Notes: generated by a model not told the origin, from the sequence alone. 20,208 nt of DNA from Terana coerulea (GCA_024811115.1 JAKOGH010000674.1:1-20208), one strand, 5' to 3'. Counted from the stretch's first letter, positions 1-10,825 are shown. Made by a program: numbers and translations.

Positions 1-881
1 CTCGGTCTGACCTGACCCTGACCTCGTCTGCCGGCGCATGCGCAGAAATGCTTGCGTCCCGCCCGCATCTATTTCTGGCCCACCAGTGCCGTTCCAGATT
101 GATATTGGTATTTTGTAATTCAATTGATTTATTGCTGCCAAATCCGGTACATGACTACATAAATCTACACAATCCTACGGGCCGCCTCCAAACAGACTTA
201 GCACGACGGGTGCCTCGCGAAACGCAACACTACAGCAGGACATTGCATAAGCAGCTTGAATTATGAAGAGAGTGTACGGACTTACCGATTTGAGTGGGTA
301 TATGCGCGACAAGGTGGCCCTATTTAGCACAGATCAACAAGTTAGTACCACTTCTGTGATTTGTAGCTGACCAAGTTCGCATTTACCAGGCAGAGATCGA
401 TGGCATTACAAGCCTCGAAGGGAAGGAGGGCACGGACGCGGACGCGGAGATAGAGCGGCGGGAAGATGGGGGAAAAGATAAGGGCGAGACTTGGGGAACG
501 GAGGGTGGTTTATATATGGCGCGAAAGCGTCGGAAAGGGCCGAGAACCCTTTGATGTCATAGCACCTTGCGCGCAGGTCGTGCTGCATGCAGCACGTTAG
601 GGAGAGTGACAAGTGTGTGTGTGTGGTGTTGGACGCGACGACGCAACACGATGTTGCGCATTGTGTCGACGCGTCGCTGCGCGCGCGCAACGCACACTAG
701 CGCTGGAGAAGGCACTTACATAAGCGTCGGCAGGACTCGGCAGACCAATTTGGCCAGAGCGGAGCATCCTGGAGCAGATGAGAATCTGCCTGGCAGACTG
801 GAGCATTGCTCGGCAGCCCTGAGCATTGTCGATTGTCACTGGGGATAAGGGCGAGGAAGCTTGCACGATCCTTGGCGCAGG
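1..881. other. No gene recognised; short GT microsatellite
   Basis: No frame here reads like a conserved protein; open frames are short, rich in Arg/Ser/Pro and lack splice-consistent extensions. A (GT)6-type tract lies at about 613-625, and a TATA-like TATATAT occurs near 513-519 without a recognisable gene after it. I see no RNA gene. Confidence 0.5.
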
Positions 882-1284
882 GTCGATGGTCGCGGTAAGG
901 CTAAGCTTTGTGGGCCCCTGCAGATCCGAAGCTTGCGCTGAGTCAGTTTGTTAGGCCGGGTGCTTTCGCTTTTACCTACTGTATGCGCAGCCCAAGCGCG
1001 AGGATTGCGGGTGAGATACGCTCTTTGACAGGATTCGCGCAGGCTGGATCCGTCGCCATTCGTCCTTCCTCTGCTGCAGCTTCGAGCGCTGCCCAAGAGG
1101 CTGCAGTATGAAGATCTGCGTCGCTTCGCGCCGCGCCGCGGTCTCCAGCTGCAGAACGATTCGGCTAGCTGGCTGGCTCCCTCCGTTGCTTCGCTCCTCC
1201 GTACCCGAGTCCCCTTGGAAAAACTTGCCCCGCCTTCCCCGCCCCCAGCTCCTGCCGCGTTGAAGATCCTCGCAACCGGCTTCC
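882..1284 (+). repeat. Dispersed inverted repeat, left arm (copy A)
   Basis: This stretch aligns, with small gaps, to the reverse complement of 4953-5372. Shared blocks include GGTCGATGGTC-like outer ends, GGCCGGGTGCTTT, CTGTATGCGC, GCGCAGGCTGG, TCGCCATTCGT, and a long inner block ending in CCCCCAGCTCCTGCCGCG then GAAGATC. By eye roughly three quarters of positions match. Similarity stops abruptly outside 882 and inside about 1284. No frame stays open in both copies along the whole length, so I read it as non-coding repeat rather than a gene pair. The two arms bracket the hexose transporter gene. Confidence 0.75.
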
Positions 1285-2326
1285 AGGGCTCGGACCATAT
1301 CTCTTCGGCCCTCAGCCGTCGGCGCCCACGTAGCCTGAGGCACGCCGCACGCCGCACCGAGAACGTTGGACCGTGTGCGCCCGACGCGTGTCTGAAGATC
1401 CGCGGCGGCCTCCAGCCTCTCGAGCCTCCTCGAGCCGGGCCCTAGGCCTGCGGCCGTGCGACGCCGGCGGCACCGAGGGCTTGCATGCTTGCCGCACAGC
1501 GCAACAAGCCCGCCGTCGGGCGAGTGGTGCCCAGGCCGCGGGCGCTTCTGACAAGCAACAATTTGACAAGTGGCCGGGCGGCAACGCCAAGCGTTTACAT
1601 TTATCGCCGCGTAAGGCCGTTCGCCATGTGGGCGGCGTCCCATCCACGGGTGCGCTCGGTGTGCGCCACAATGAAGGACGGGAGGTCATGGGACCGCTGG
1701 GCTCGAGTGTATGTATAGTGAAGGAGGAAACTTGAAAGCTACCGAGATGCCACCGAACCGAGGGAGGGAGGGAGGTGTCAGGGACCAGCGTTCCGTCGCG
1801 CCGGATCATGCAGCCTTTGTGGCGTGGGCCGTTGGTCGATTCGTGCACTCGGCAAACGGGGCAGGTGAGATCCGGCCATCGCGACATCTACCGGCGTGCG
1901 TCATCGGTGGGGCAGCCCTCGCTCATCATTTTCGTCAGGGAGTTTCGGCTGCGGGGAGGGCAAGATTTATGTGGAGGACGTCAGAGGCGGAGAGGCTCAA
2001 ACGTGTGTCTCGTGGTAGGTCTGGGGGAGGTGCGGGGGTGCGGGGAGGCAGAGTTCGATGTCGGGGGCTTCCGGAAGACGAAGCGTCGTGTCTGACCAGT
2101 GAGAAGACGGCGGTGAAAACTTTCGCAAAGCATGGCCGAGTGCGCAGGAGAGGGGTTGTGCCAGGCCGGGGGCGAGCGCCTGCGAGTGCGCGTCGGGGCT
2201 CCACCGGCGCCATGTGCGCGTCGCGCGCGCGAGCGCCGGCTGTTCGAATTCTCCCCGTGATGTCATCCGAAATTTGCGACGAGGGCTGACACCCTCGGCC
2301 GTCGCTTCTTCGCGCGGCGGCTGCGT
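1285..2326. other. GC-rich intergenic stretch, no gene supported
   Basis: Several frames stay open for 120-220 codons on both strands, which is expected by chance in sequence this GC-rich. None shows a recognisable domain, a hydrophobic pattern or plausible intron-linked exons. The right part is presumably upstream regulatory DNA of the transporter gene. Confidence 0.5.
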
Positions 2327-2467
2327 TATAAGAGAGGCGTGCCCCGCCCCCGCTTCGACCCACACTCCGTTCCCTCCTCTCCACCTCCTTCTCTCCTCAA
2401 CTTCTCGCTTGCCAGCGGGCGCGCTCACTTGCTGGTTGTTATTCCTGCAAGACCAACTTCAGCCGCG
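2327..2467 (+). promoter_or_regulatory. Core promoter and 5' leader of the hexose transporter
   Basis: A TATAAGAG box at 2327-2334 is followed by a pyrimidine-rich run of C, T and a few A at about 2361-2408, typical of fungal transcription starts just upstream of well-expressed genes. The transporter ATG is at 2468, 141 nt after the start of the TATA box. The exact start site is an inference. Confidence 0.55.
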
Positions 2468-4627
2468 ATGGCTCTGTTCGTGGTGTGCGTGCCTCGAGCT
2501 TTCTCCGAGGCTAGTGCGGTGCTGACCTCCAGACACAGCCAAGGTGTGCCTATTGGCTACACCGCGATCATGCTCGCCCTGTTGGCGTCCATGGGTGGCG
2601 TACGTCTCCCGCCATGCCTTTCTGGGAAGTGTCCGCCGCTAATCACCTGCTCCTTGGTCGTGTGCAGTTCATCTTTGGTGTAAGTCTATTCGATAGTAAT
2701 GTGTAGGCTGTTTCGGCTGACGACTTTCTGTATGTAGTATGACACGGGACAGATCTCCGATATCCTGCTCATGAAGGACTTCCTGCTGCGCTTCGCGCAG
2801 TGCGGCGACCCCACCGACGTCTCGACGTGCCAGTTCTCCATTGTTCGCGAGGGGCTCATCGTCGCGCTCCTGTCCATCGGCACCCTGATCGGCGCCCTCC
2901 TCGGCGCAAGGTACGTCCAACGACCTCCGCCCAGTCAATCGCTCAATTGACACATTTTTGTGCAGAATTGCAGACAGGCTGGGTCGTCGCTACGCGATGA
3001 CGAGCGAATGCTGCATCTTCATCGTCGGCGTCATCATTCAGCTCGCGACCTCGCATTCGTGGCCGCAATTCGCTGTCGGTCGTCTCATCAGCGGTCTCGG
3101 TGTCGGTGCGCTCAGCGCCGCTGTCCCCATGGTACGTCGCTGTGTATGGTCTTGCCGGAAGGGTGGAGGTCACTCGAGGTGTTGGAGTTTGTTCATCTCG
3201 CTGTACCTCGAGATGGTGAATGGTCCACCTCCGGGTTCACCTCCGTCGCTGCTGTTGCTGCTGCCTCGGAGATACCTCCTCCTCCCGGAAACACTGGCTC
3301 TGTACACCGCTCCGACTTGCAACTAACGTGTTGTCTTTTTCTCTTCAGTACCAAGCCGAGACGGCCCCGCCGCAAATCCGCGGCACACTCACCGCGACCT
3401 ACCAGCTCTTCATCACCTTCGGCATCCTCGTCGCCTACTGCATCGCCATCGGCACGCGCAACATCGAGGGTTCGGGCTCGTGGCGCACCGTCATCGGCAT
3501 TGGCATCCTCTGGCCGCTCATCCTCGGCCCTCGGCATCCTCACCATGCCGGAGTCGCCGCGCTGGCTCGCGTCCAGGGGCCGCTTCGACGAGGCCCGCGT
3601 CTCGCTCGCCCGCTCGCGCGGCATCCCGCTGCACGAGGCGGACGACAACAAGAAGATCCACCGCGAGCTCGAGGACATGCGCAGCACGCTCGAGTACGAG
3701 TCCGCCGTGCGCGCCGGCTTCGTCGACTGCTTCAAGCCCCAGCGCAAGCAGCTCTACCGCACGCTGCTCATGATGACGCTGCAGATGTTCCAGCAGCTCA
3801 CCGGCGCCAACTACTTTTTCTACGTGAGTCCTCCCATCGCCCGTTTCCGGCTCTCGCTGACAGAGGCTGCAATGCAGTACGGCGCGACGGTGTTCCAGTC
3901 AGTCGGCATCCAGGACTCGTTCATCACCCAGATCATCCTCGGCGCCGTCAACTTCGGCTGCACCTTCGGCGGCCTCTACGTCATGGAGCGCTTCGGCCGC
4001 CGCCTCCCGCTCATCGTCGGCGGCATCTGGCAGTCCGCCTGGCTCTTCGTCTTCGCCGCCGCCGGCACCGCCAAAGACCCCACCACGAACCCCAACATCG
4101 GCAAGCTCATGATCGTGTCCGCGTGCCTGTTTATCTTGGGCTACGCGATGACGTGGGCGCCGGGCGTGTGGATCCTGACGGGCGAGACGTTCCCGACGCG
4201 CACGCGCTCGTACCAGGCGTCGCTCGCCGCGGGCTCGAACTGGCTCTGGAACTTCCTCCTCGCGTTCTTCACGCCCTTCATCGTCAAGGCGATCCAGTTC
4301 CGGTACGGCTTCGTCTTCGCGGCGTGCAACCTGACGGGCGCGGTGATCGTGTACCTGTTCCTGTACGAGTCCTCGGACCTGTCGCTCGAGTCCGTCGACA
4401 TGATGTACTGCGACCCGCGCTGCCGGCCGTGGACGAGCCGCACGTGGGCGCCCGAGGGCTTTGGCGACCGCGCGGACATCGTGCGCGCCGGGCGGGCGGC
4501 GGAGGGCCGTAAGAGCCCCGAGGGCGTCGAGGAGGGCCGTGTCGAGAAGGTCGCGCAGCCGCAGCCGCCCGCGAACGGTGCCCAAACGAATGGCCGGGAC
4601 GGGTACTTTGAGGGCGCGAAGGCGTAG
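2468..4627 (+). CDS. MFS sugar (hexose) transporter, six exons, one frame break
   Basis: This is a plasma-membrane sugar/H+ symporter-type protein of the major facilitator sugar transporter family. I place exons at 2468-2599, 2668-2679, 2738-2910, 2966-3131, 3349-3823 and 3878-4627; all introns are GT-AG (GTACGT, GTAAGT or GTGAGT donors). Allowing one frame break, about 568 aa result, normal for fungal hexose transporters. Visible motifs are FIFGYDTG in TM1, DRLGRR between TM2 and TM3, GRLISGLGVG, PESPRWL before the central loop, QQLTGANYFFYYG in TM7, ERFGRR, GETFPTRTRS, and a degenerate PETKG-like signature, YESSDLSLESVD. A hydrophilic tail follows. Exon 5 carries one base too many: a CCC at 3528-3530 shifts the frame between LWPLILG and LGILTMPESPRWL. 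Substrate specificity cannot be read from sequence; the closest general class is high-affinity glucose transporters. The ATG was chosen because it opens a 44-codon exon leading directly into TM1. Confidence 0.93.
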
Positions 4628-4952
4628 TGCCTTTCACGATGCCATGAAAACGCGCTTTGGACACGAAACGAACACATTCAGTCAGTGTACACTATCGACG
4701 CCGCTCCTCCCTCCCCACGCCACGAACGTTCGCGCACCCTGCATCCATCCGTCCTGCAACTCTCGCACGCACGCACGCACACATCCCCACATTTTCATCT
4801 TTACAACATATATATATCTGTAGCTGTACTAGTATAATCTTGTCTACGCGCGTCGTGCACCTTGGGTAGTCGTGGCTGTCGCTGCGGTTTACCAGGTGCT
4901 TGTATCAATATACCATTAGCTGATGCTTCGCTTGCGCGCGGGCTGTGGAACG
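4628..4952. other. 3' flank of transporter with ACGC microsatellite
   Basis: This is non-coding sequence after the transporter stop. It contains a (GCAC/ACGC)n tract at about 4764-4782 and an AT-rich segment with TATATATAT near 4808-4816 that could hold 3'-end processing signals. No gene seen. Confidence 0.5.
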
Positions 4953-5372
4953 GAAGCCAGTTAGGAAGATCTTTTGATCTTCGTCGCGGCAGGAGCTGGG
5001 GGCGTGGAAGGCGAGGCAAGTTTTCCAATGGACTCGAGTACGGAGAAGAGAAGAAGAACGGGAGGCAGCCAGTCAGCCGAAGCGTTCTGTAGCAGGGGAC
5101 CACGGCGCTGCGCGAATCGATGCGGATCTTCATGCTTACTGTAGCCTTCAGGGCAGCGCGCGATGCTGCGGTAGAAAACGAACGAATGGCGAAGGCCTCG
5201 CAGCCAGCCTGCGCGCATCCTCTCGACGAGCGTGTCTCGACCGCATTTTCCGCGACTGGGGCGCGCATACAGTCACTGAAAGCCAAAGCACCCGGCCTGC
5301 CACCTTTTACGCAGCGCAAGCTGTGGCTTCGCGGGGCTCACAACGCTCACCCTCACCATGACCATCGACTCA
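4953..5372 (-). repeat. Dispersed inverted repeat, right arm (copy B)
   Basis: Read on the minus strand this matches copy A at 882-1284 from end to end, so the two arms face each other across the transporter. Differences are mostly scattered substitutions plus a few short indels. Near its inner end copy B has a perfect 7-bp hairpin, GAAGATC-TTTT-GATCTTC at 4965-4982, that is absent from copy A. No flanking target duplication is obvious at the outer ends. It could be a long terminal inverted repeat of a DNA transposon, a duplicated non-coding gene or a remnant of a segmental inversion. Confidence 0.75.
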
Positions 5373-5511
5373 AGATTTTATGAACTGTGACGTGCTGAGC
5401 ATTCAAGTTCCCATGTTCCCAGCCCTGAGCAATACGTGTCTCTAGAAAGAAGCGGCAGCTCAGAAATGACTCTGTACACTCTGACGGCTGCGCCAACAGA
5501 ACAGTGAGTGC

Positions 5512-6520
5512 TTACCGAACTGTGTAGCATCTTGTGCATAGATCTCGACGAGTGCAGCATGCATGCGTTACACTCCAACTTGGACCAGAAACGTCTGCGA
5601 CTGTCCGTGTGCCAGTTGACGAGATGTGCCAGGGCATCCAGAGTGCGATGTGGTCATTGGAAAGAGGGACTGGCTCGTACAAGCCTCCAATAATGAGCCG
5701 ACGTTGACGTGGTCGTGACTCTGGTAGGTCGGCGAGGCAGCGGTCCAGCTCAGGACCCAACATTTCGAGTGCTGGGATACGGTAGTATGTCTTTCTTGCG
5801 GATGTGCCTGGGAAGGAGATGCAGATCTTCTGCAGGTGATGCACCAACATTACAGCCTCGTGCGGAAGTGTGTCTGTCAGCGCAGCCTAACTGTGTGGCA
5901 CGGCAAAAAAACAAATGTGGCCAAAACATCTTTGACCAAGTGAAGGCCCAGTGCCCCTTCGAGTTAGAAACAAATGAGCGACACAGGCAAAGTGGCTGTG
6001 TCGGAATCGCACTCACAGCCATCTGTCCCATTCAATGGGCATTTCTGGAAAGCTGTGCAGGTTTGAGATTCCCCGCACGATAGAATAAGTGCTCTCGGAC
6101 ACGAGTAAATTCAAGTTCCTGCAACCATTTCACAGTACGAACAACAACAGCAGAGGTTGCGCCCAATAAATCCATGGACCTGGAGATGTTGGCAAGCTTC
6201 TCGACCTTAAGCTCAAAGTAAAAGAGTCCATTACACCATGAATCAATGCATTTTTCGGAGCGAATAGCTAAGTAAGACTTGAGTGCTGATTCTTTTGCAT
6301 GGGTCCGAGGCTCTGCCAGGGCGGACAATGAGGCATTGTTTGAAGAGAGTATTGGCTGATGTGGGAACTCACCGACAGTGATGACGGAATCACCGGTGAT
6401 TCGTATTATTTTGCATTTAGGACGGGGTGGGATACTCCAGGAGATCGGCGACACAACGAGGTCCGGTTCAAAGAAACAAGCACCGTCGCGAGCTTCATAT
6501 ATTCTGTATCGGAAGTCCAT
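5512..6520 (-). CDS. Candidate multi-exon gene of unknown function
   Basis: I do not recognise this protein. On the minus strand an open frame of 162 codons begins with an ATG at 6520-6518 and has a balanced, protein-like composition: an aromatic/acidic start (MDFRYRIYEARDGACFFEPD), a KIIRITGDSVITV segment and a middle with LKVEKLANISRSMDLLG. A GTGAGT donor and a CAG acceptor inside it bound a possible 60-nt in-frame intron. A second protein-like block lies at 5850-5512, with TYYRIPALEMLGPELDRCL and RRLIIGGLYEPVPLSNDHIAL. How the blocks join is unclear and at least one frame change or intron is needed between them. The ATG is only 10 nt from the retrotransposon LTR, and composition is more AT-rich than in the transporter. 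Boundaries are approximate; it may be a gene, a fragment or a pseudogene. Confidence 0.35.
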
Positions 6521-6530
6521 TTGTAGTAGC

Positions 6531-6847
6531 TGTCAACAACAACTAGTACAACTGTACCAGGTGCGACGCTCTCAACTGGGGACGGAAATAGTGGTGCAGT
6601 CTCCGAGTAACTAGCTGGGGAACAGACCAGCTCGAGACTGGCTTTCTCTGTTGCAGACTGTAGCTACTTATACATGTGTAGTCCTAAACTGTACAGTACC
6701 ACCCGGTATCCTCGTGTATGTACTAGAGCGGTCCAGAACAATAGAGAAACATACGGAAACCACGGTATCGATGAAAGAACAATAGATAGGGGTAGAAGAC
6801 AATGGAAATGAAAAGAATACCCTAGAGACGCCCAGAAGTTCATGACA
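6531..6847 (-). repeat. 3' LTR of the retrotransposon (317 bp)
   Basis: Direct copy of 13270-13588, with 5-bp inverted ends TGTCA/TGACA. It differs from the 5' LTR by T/G at 6659 versus 13398, A/G at 6775 versus 13516, and a 2-bp gap near 6765. It holds a minus-strand TATAAGTA box (6672-6665) and an inferred start at 6639, both pointing at the adjacent minus-strand candidate gene. Confidence 0.97.
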
Positions 6848-6850
6848 TAA

Positions 6851-6859
6851 CCCCTCTCT
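6851..6859 (-). other. Polypurine tract
   Basis: In the element's sense direction AGAGAGGGG lies three nucleotides before the 3' LTR, the usual place of the plus-strand primer for reverse transcription. Position and composition are seen directly; the function follows from the family. Confidence 0.85.
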
Positions 6860-6910
6860 AAGGATCACGTCCGCGTGATCTATAGAACTCGGCGTCTCTA
6901 TCTGTACGAC

Positions 6911-8323
6911 CTATTTCCCAATTGTAGAGTCTGGAACCGATATGTCCGATGAATTGATTGACGTTAGGGCGAACGCGATGGGGGGAATTCGAATAGTCAA
7001 CGGACGGGGGGCGCCTGGTACACGCTTGTAGAAGGCATCGATAAGATCTTGGCAGTGGGTGAGGTTGGATCGCGGTTCCCATGTGTACTTGCGCGGGCCG
7101 GTTTCGTGCTTCCATAGAACCTTATATTTGAGAATTCCCTTGTCCAGCTTAGCGTCCAGGATCTCTTCGACCTCATGTTCTTCTTGTCCATCAATCAGAT
7201 CGGGTATCTCGGGTTCACGTGCCTGGGATTCGAAGGAGGACTCTCGAACGGTGAGAGCCACATCTCATTGACCGTGGGATAGATCCTTCTCCACGCTTTG
7301 GGAAGTTCAAGCTCATAAGCGGAGGCGCCCGTGTTTTTGTTTAACTTTAAACGGGCCGTAGCGCTTGTTGTCAAGCTTCTTCATCGGTCGATCGGTTGTG
7401 ATGTTGGTCCCTTCAAGCCATACCAGGTCTCCCGGCTTGTATTCACGTGTCTTCCCTTTCCGTCGGTCATGGAAGCGCTTCATCGTCTCCTGTGCTAGTC
7501 CGATGGCTGCCTGCGTCTCCTCTCGTACTGATTTCATTCGATCCACAAAGTCTCTCACGGTTTCCTTCTTACTCCCGGTGAGGGTTCGTTTCCGGAGTTA
7601 GGGTGATAGCCTTTGTTGACGAAGAATGGAGTTTGTTCGGTGGAGCTGTTGACCTTGTTGTTGTACGAGAATGATGCGAGGGGTAGCCATTCGGCCCAAT
7701 CGGATTGTCGGTAGTTGATGAAAAGTCGAAGGTACTGTTCGACTTCAGCGTTAATCCGTTCCGTCTGACCGTCGGTCTGCGGATGATAGGCCGTGGATGC
7801 GTTGGCTTCGATTCCCAGAGACTTATAGAGTTCAGATATGTACTCGTTCTTGAACTCTGCTCCTTGATCGCTAACGATCTTCCGCGGAATGCCGTGATGG
7901 GCGACAACATGGTCACGCAGGATTTTGCTCCATCCTTGCGCGTTGAGCTCGATGGTGGAGGGATGCAGATTATCTGTTTGGAGAACATACAGACAATCAC
8001 AATGATAGCATCGAATCCTAGCGACGGAGGGAGTGGACCAATTTTGTCGACAGAGATGATCTCCCAGGGTCGAGAGGCGATCTCGTTCGGGTGAAGCGGG
8101 CCGAGTTTGGATCCGGTGTGAACCTTGGTCTTCTGACAGTCGACACATCCCTCGACGTACTTCCTAATGTCTCCGCTGGATGCGTGGCCACCAGTAGTTG
8201 CGCGTGATCAACTCGTGGGTCTTGTGTTGGCCCGGGTGTCCGATGAGGTACGAGTCGTGGTGATGCTTGATGATCTGTTCGCGAAGTTTCCGGTGTACGG
8301 GGACGTAGATCCGATCTTTCCAA
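6911..8323 (-). pseudogene. Integrase and chromodomain region of pol (frame-broken)
   Basis: Integrase inserts the cDNA into the host genome, and in chromoviruses the C-terminal chromodomain guides it to particular chromatin. The core is visible in the frame at 8148-7555: IVSDQGAEF gives the second catalytic Asp (codon 7869-7867) and HPQTDGQTER the Glu (7761-7759), 35 residues apart, the DX35E spacing of Ty3/Gypsy integrases. The upstream zinc-binding part (8323-8018) is readable only across frame changes. The frame at 7558-7313 holds the C-terminal DNA-binding region (KPGDLVWLEGTNI). The frame at 7261-6911 holds the chromodomain at about 7177-7022, with HEVEEILD, GILKYKVLWK, the aromatic Y and W, and TWEP. 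At least three frame breaks separate these pieces. Confidence 0.93.
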
Positions 8324-8329
8324 GTAACC

Positions 8330-9880
8330 AATCCCTCTTCATCTTCCTTCCAGTCCGTTTTCCTTCTTTGCTAGCGCTATCGTAACTACTTTGTCCTTAT
8401 TAGCTTTGTGCTTTTTAATATCTACGAGCCACTCCGTAGCTGGTCCGTCAAGCATGTGCTGATCTATACTACGTAGAGATAGTTCGCGAAAGTGTTCCGG
8501 TTTTAATACTACAATGTCTGCGTTATCGTCCTTTCCATTCTCATATCCAGCCTGTCGTGAGAGTCCATCTGCCTTTCCATTGGTCCGACCGGGTTTGTGC
8601 TGAAGTAGGAAGTGATACTCGGCAAGTTCGGCACACCATCGCGCTTGCCGTCGGTTCAGCTTCTGCGGCTTCCGGAAGTACTCCAGGTTCTTGTGATCTG
8701 TCCAGATCTCGAAGTCCTGCCGAGCGCCCCATTAGGTACTGGCGCCATTCGTCAAGTGCCGACATGATAGACATGAGTTCCTTATCGTAGATCTCGTAGT
8801 TGCGCTCGGTGGCTGTGAACGCTTTGGAGAGGAATGCGACAGGCTTCCATTTGCCATCCTGGTGTTGCTCGAGGGTTGCACCGTAGGCGAAGTCCGAAGC
8901 GTCACATTCAATTCGGAACTTGTCCTCGTCCGTGGGCATTGCTAGGACTGGGGCGGAACAGATGCGGTTCTTGAGTTCTTCAAGGCTTCGGCTTGCTCGG
9001 GGTTCCATACGAATGTGGCATTGCCGGTGAGGGAGGTGAGCGGCTTCGCTATCTTGCCAAGTCTTTGATGAATCGCCGGTAGAAGTTGGTGAAGCCGAGA
9101 ACGCCTGAATGTCCCGTTTGCACGTGGGCTTCGGCCATTTCTTGACGCCTTCTACTTTGACTGGATCCATCTGGACTTGTCCTTCGGAGATGATCATGCC
9201 GAGGTATTCGATCTCAAGCCGTTCGAATTCGCACTTCTCTGCCTTGAGGTACAACCGGTGTTCTCGCATTACGTCCAGAACTCGTTGCACAATGCGGCGA
9301 TGTTCTTCCAGATCCTTGGTATAGATCATGATGTCGTCGATGTAGACCATCACGTGTCCTTCCTGGATCAGATCTCGGAAGATGTCGTTCATCATTGTCT
9401 GGAACGTGGCTGGCGAATTGGTGAGACCGAAGAACATGACTAGGGGTTCAAGAGTCCGCGGTTTGTGATGAACGCCGCTTTCTCTTCATCGCCTTCCTTG
9501 ATCCGAATGTTGTTGTAGCCCCATCTGACGTCTAACTTCGTGAAGTACTTGGACCCTTTCAGCTTGTCTACCAGTTCCTGGATCAAAGGAAGTGGGTAAC
9601 GATTTTTGATGGTTAAATCGTTAAGCTTGCGGTAGTCCTGTACAGGTCGAAGCGAGCCATCCTTCTTCTTGACAAAGAAGAACGGAGCTGCCCAGGGTGA
9701 CTTAGAAGGACGGATACGTCCGGATCGAAGGTTCTCTTCTAAGAAGTCGTCTAGCGCTTTCTGTTCATCTAGCGTGTGAGGGTACGATTTTCCTCCCACT
9801 GGCGTAGCGCCTGGCGTTAGCTCAATCAGCGTGGTCCCACGGGCGTCGTTCTGGTAGTGAATCGAAGTTTTCTTTAGCAA
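8330..9880 (-). pseudogene. Reverse transcriptase and RNase H region of pol (frame-broken)
   Basis: The enzyme copies element RNA to DNA and degrades the RNA template. The frame at 9880-9440 has the RT fingers/palm start: [30 protein letters not shown], and [13 protein letters not shown] with the first catalytic Asp. The frame at 9437-8541 begins with FGLTNSPATFQ and has the YIDD catalytic box at 9344-9333, then YLGMIIS. After DIQAF the frame is lost and regained at about ALEELKNRI. RNase H then follows with ECDASDFAYGATL and FTATERNYEIYDKEL, and breaks again near 8720 just before the region corresponding to WTDHKNL. The frame change at 9440 is explained by one missing base in a TTC-like codon before GAACCC. 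The tether toward integrase is open in another frame down to about 8350. Confidence 0.95.
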
Positions 9881-9913
9881 AGACGTCCTTGTACTCGTGA
9901 TAGTACTCAGGGA

Positions 9914-10450
9914 CTAGTTCCTCGAAAGGTTTCTTTGCTTTCTTTGCATTTTCTTCGATTGCCAGATCCATAGCCACGTTGGTTTTAGCGCGGATGTGAG
10001 CGCCGCCTGTTGCGATGTAGCGCTGCCAGTCGAAAACGAAGATTTGTTCCCCTCCTCAAGATGAGCCTCCGGATCATTCGGGATTTCGTGCTCGTCATCC
10101 TCAATGCCAATTAGGCGTTGTACGTAATCACAAGTGGCTGGACATCTATCGAACTGGAGTGTACGATCTTTCCAGTTGATTGATGGGTTGTGTAATTCCA
10201 ACCACTCATAACCGAGGAAAATGGACGTATTCCCAAGGTTGGTGACGGCGAATGACATTCGCTCCACGTGATCCTGAATCTTGACTCTGAGATCGACACA
10301 TTCCGTGATCGGACCGCCGACATTATGACTGCCGTCGGCGTTGTACACTGGGATTGGAACAGGCAATTTGGTTGTTGCAATGCCATGTTCCTGTACAAAT
10401 GTCTGATCAATTGAAGATCCAGTGCATCCGAGTCTAGCAGAGCTTTTACC
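9914..10450 (-). pseudogene. Retropepsin-like aspartic protease region (active-site frame break)
   Basis: Protease cuts the Gag-Pol polyprotein. The frame at 10366-9914 carries the downstream part of the fold (VDLRVKIQDHVERMSFAVTNLG, then FLGYEWLELHNPSINW), a common Ty3/Gypsy protease layout. The catalytic Asp lies just upstream at about 10420-10440, where LLDS is followed by a frame change. One base appears to be missing from a G run, so the expected D-S/T-G triad and the residues after it are in different frames. The linker toward RT (about 10100-9914) is acidic and poorly conserved. Confidence 0.85.
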
Positions 10451-10825
10451 TAAAAGGATTCAGAGGTGTCCAATGTAGTGACGATCATTGGGACATCAAT
10501 CTGATTGCCTTTTCGGCCTCGGATGTATCTCGGGCGGCTTTTTAATTCTGAAAGGTATATAGTTGCTTCGTCAGCGTGACATAGAAGCAATATTTTGGGC
10601 GCTTGCTAGCGTGGCATCTACCTGACGCTTTGCATGCACCCATCCTTCCAGAATCTTAACAGCCGCTTCGGCATCGTGACGTGGTCCACTGATGGATCCA
10701 CGCCGGAGTCCACGGAACTTCTCTTACCCATTTGGGTTTTGGCACAGGTTCTTTCTCTACTATCGGTGCAGACGTGTTTTCTGGTAATGAACGGAATTAA
10801 GCACGGTGTTGAACCGCCACGCTGC

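Noticed and set aside
836..1887. Long overlapping minus-strand frames (173, 223 and 191 codons)
   Set aside because: They overlap each other in different frames and partly lie in repeat copy A. The corresponding frames in copy B are not conserved as protein.
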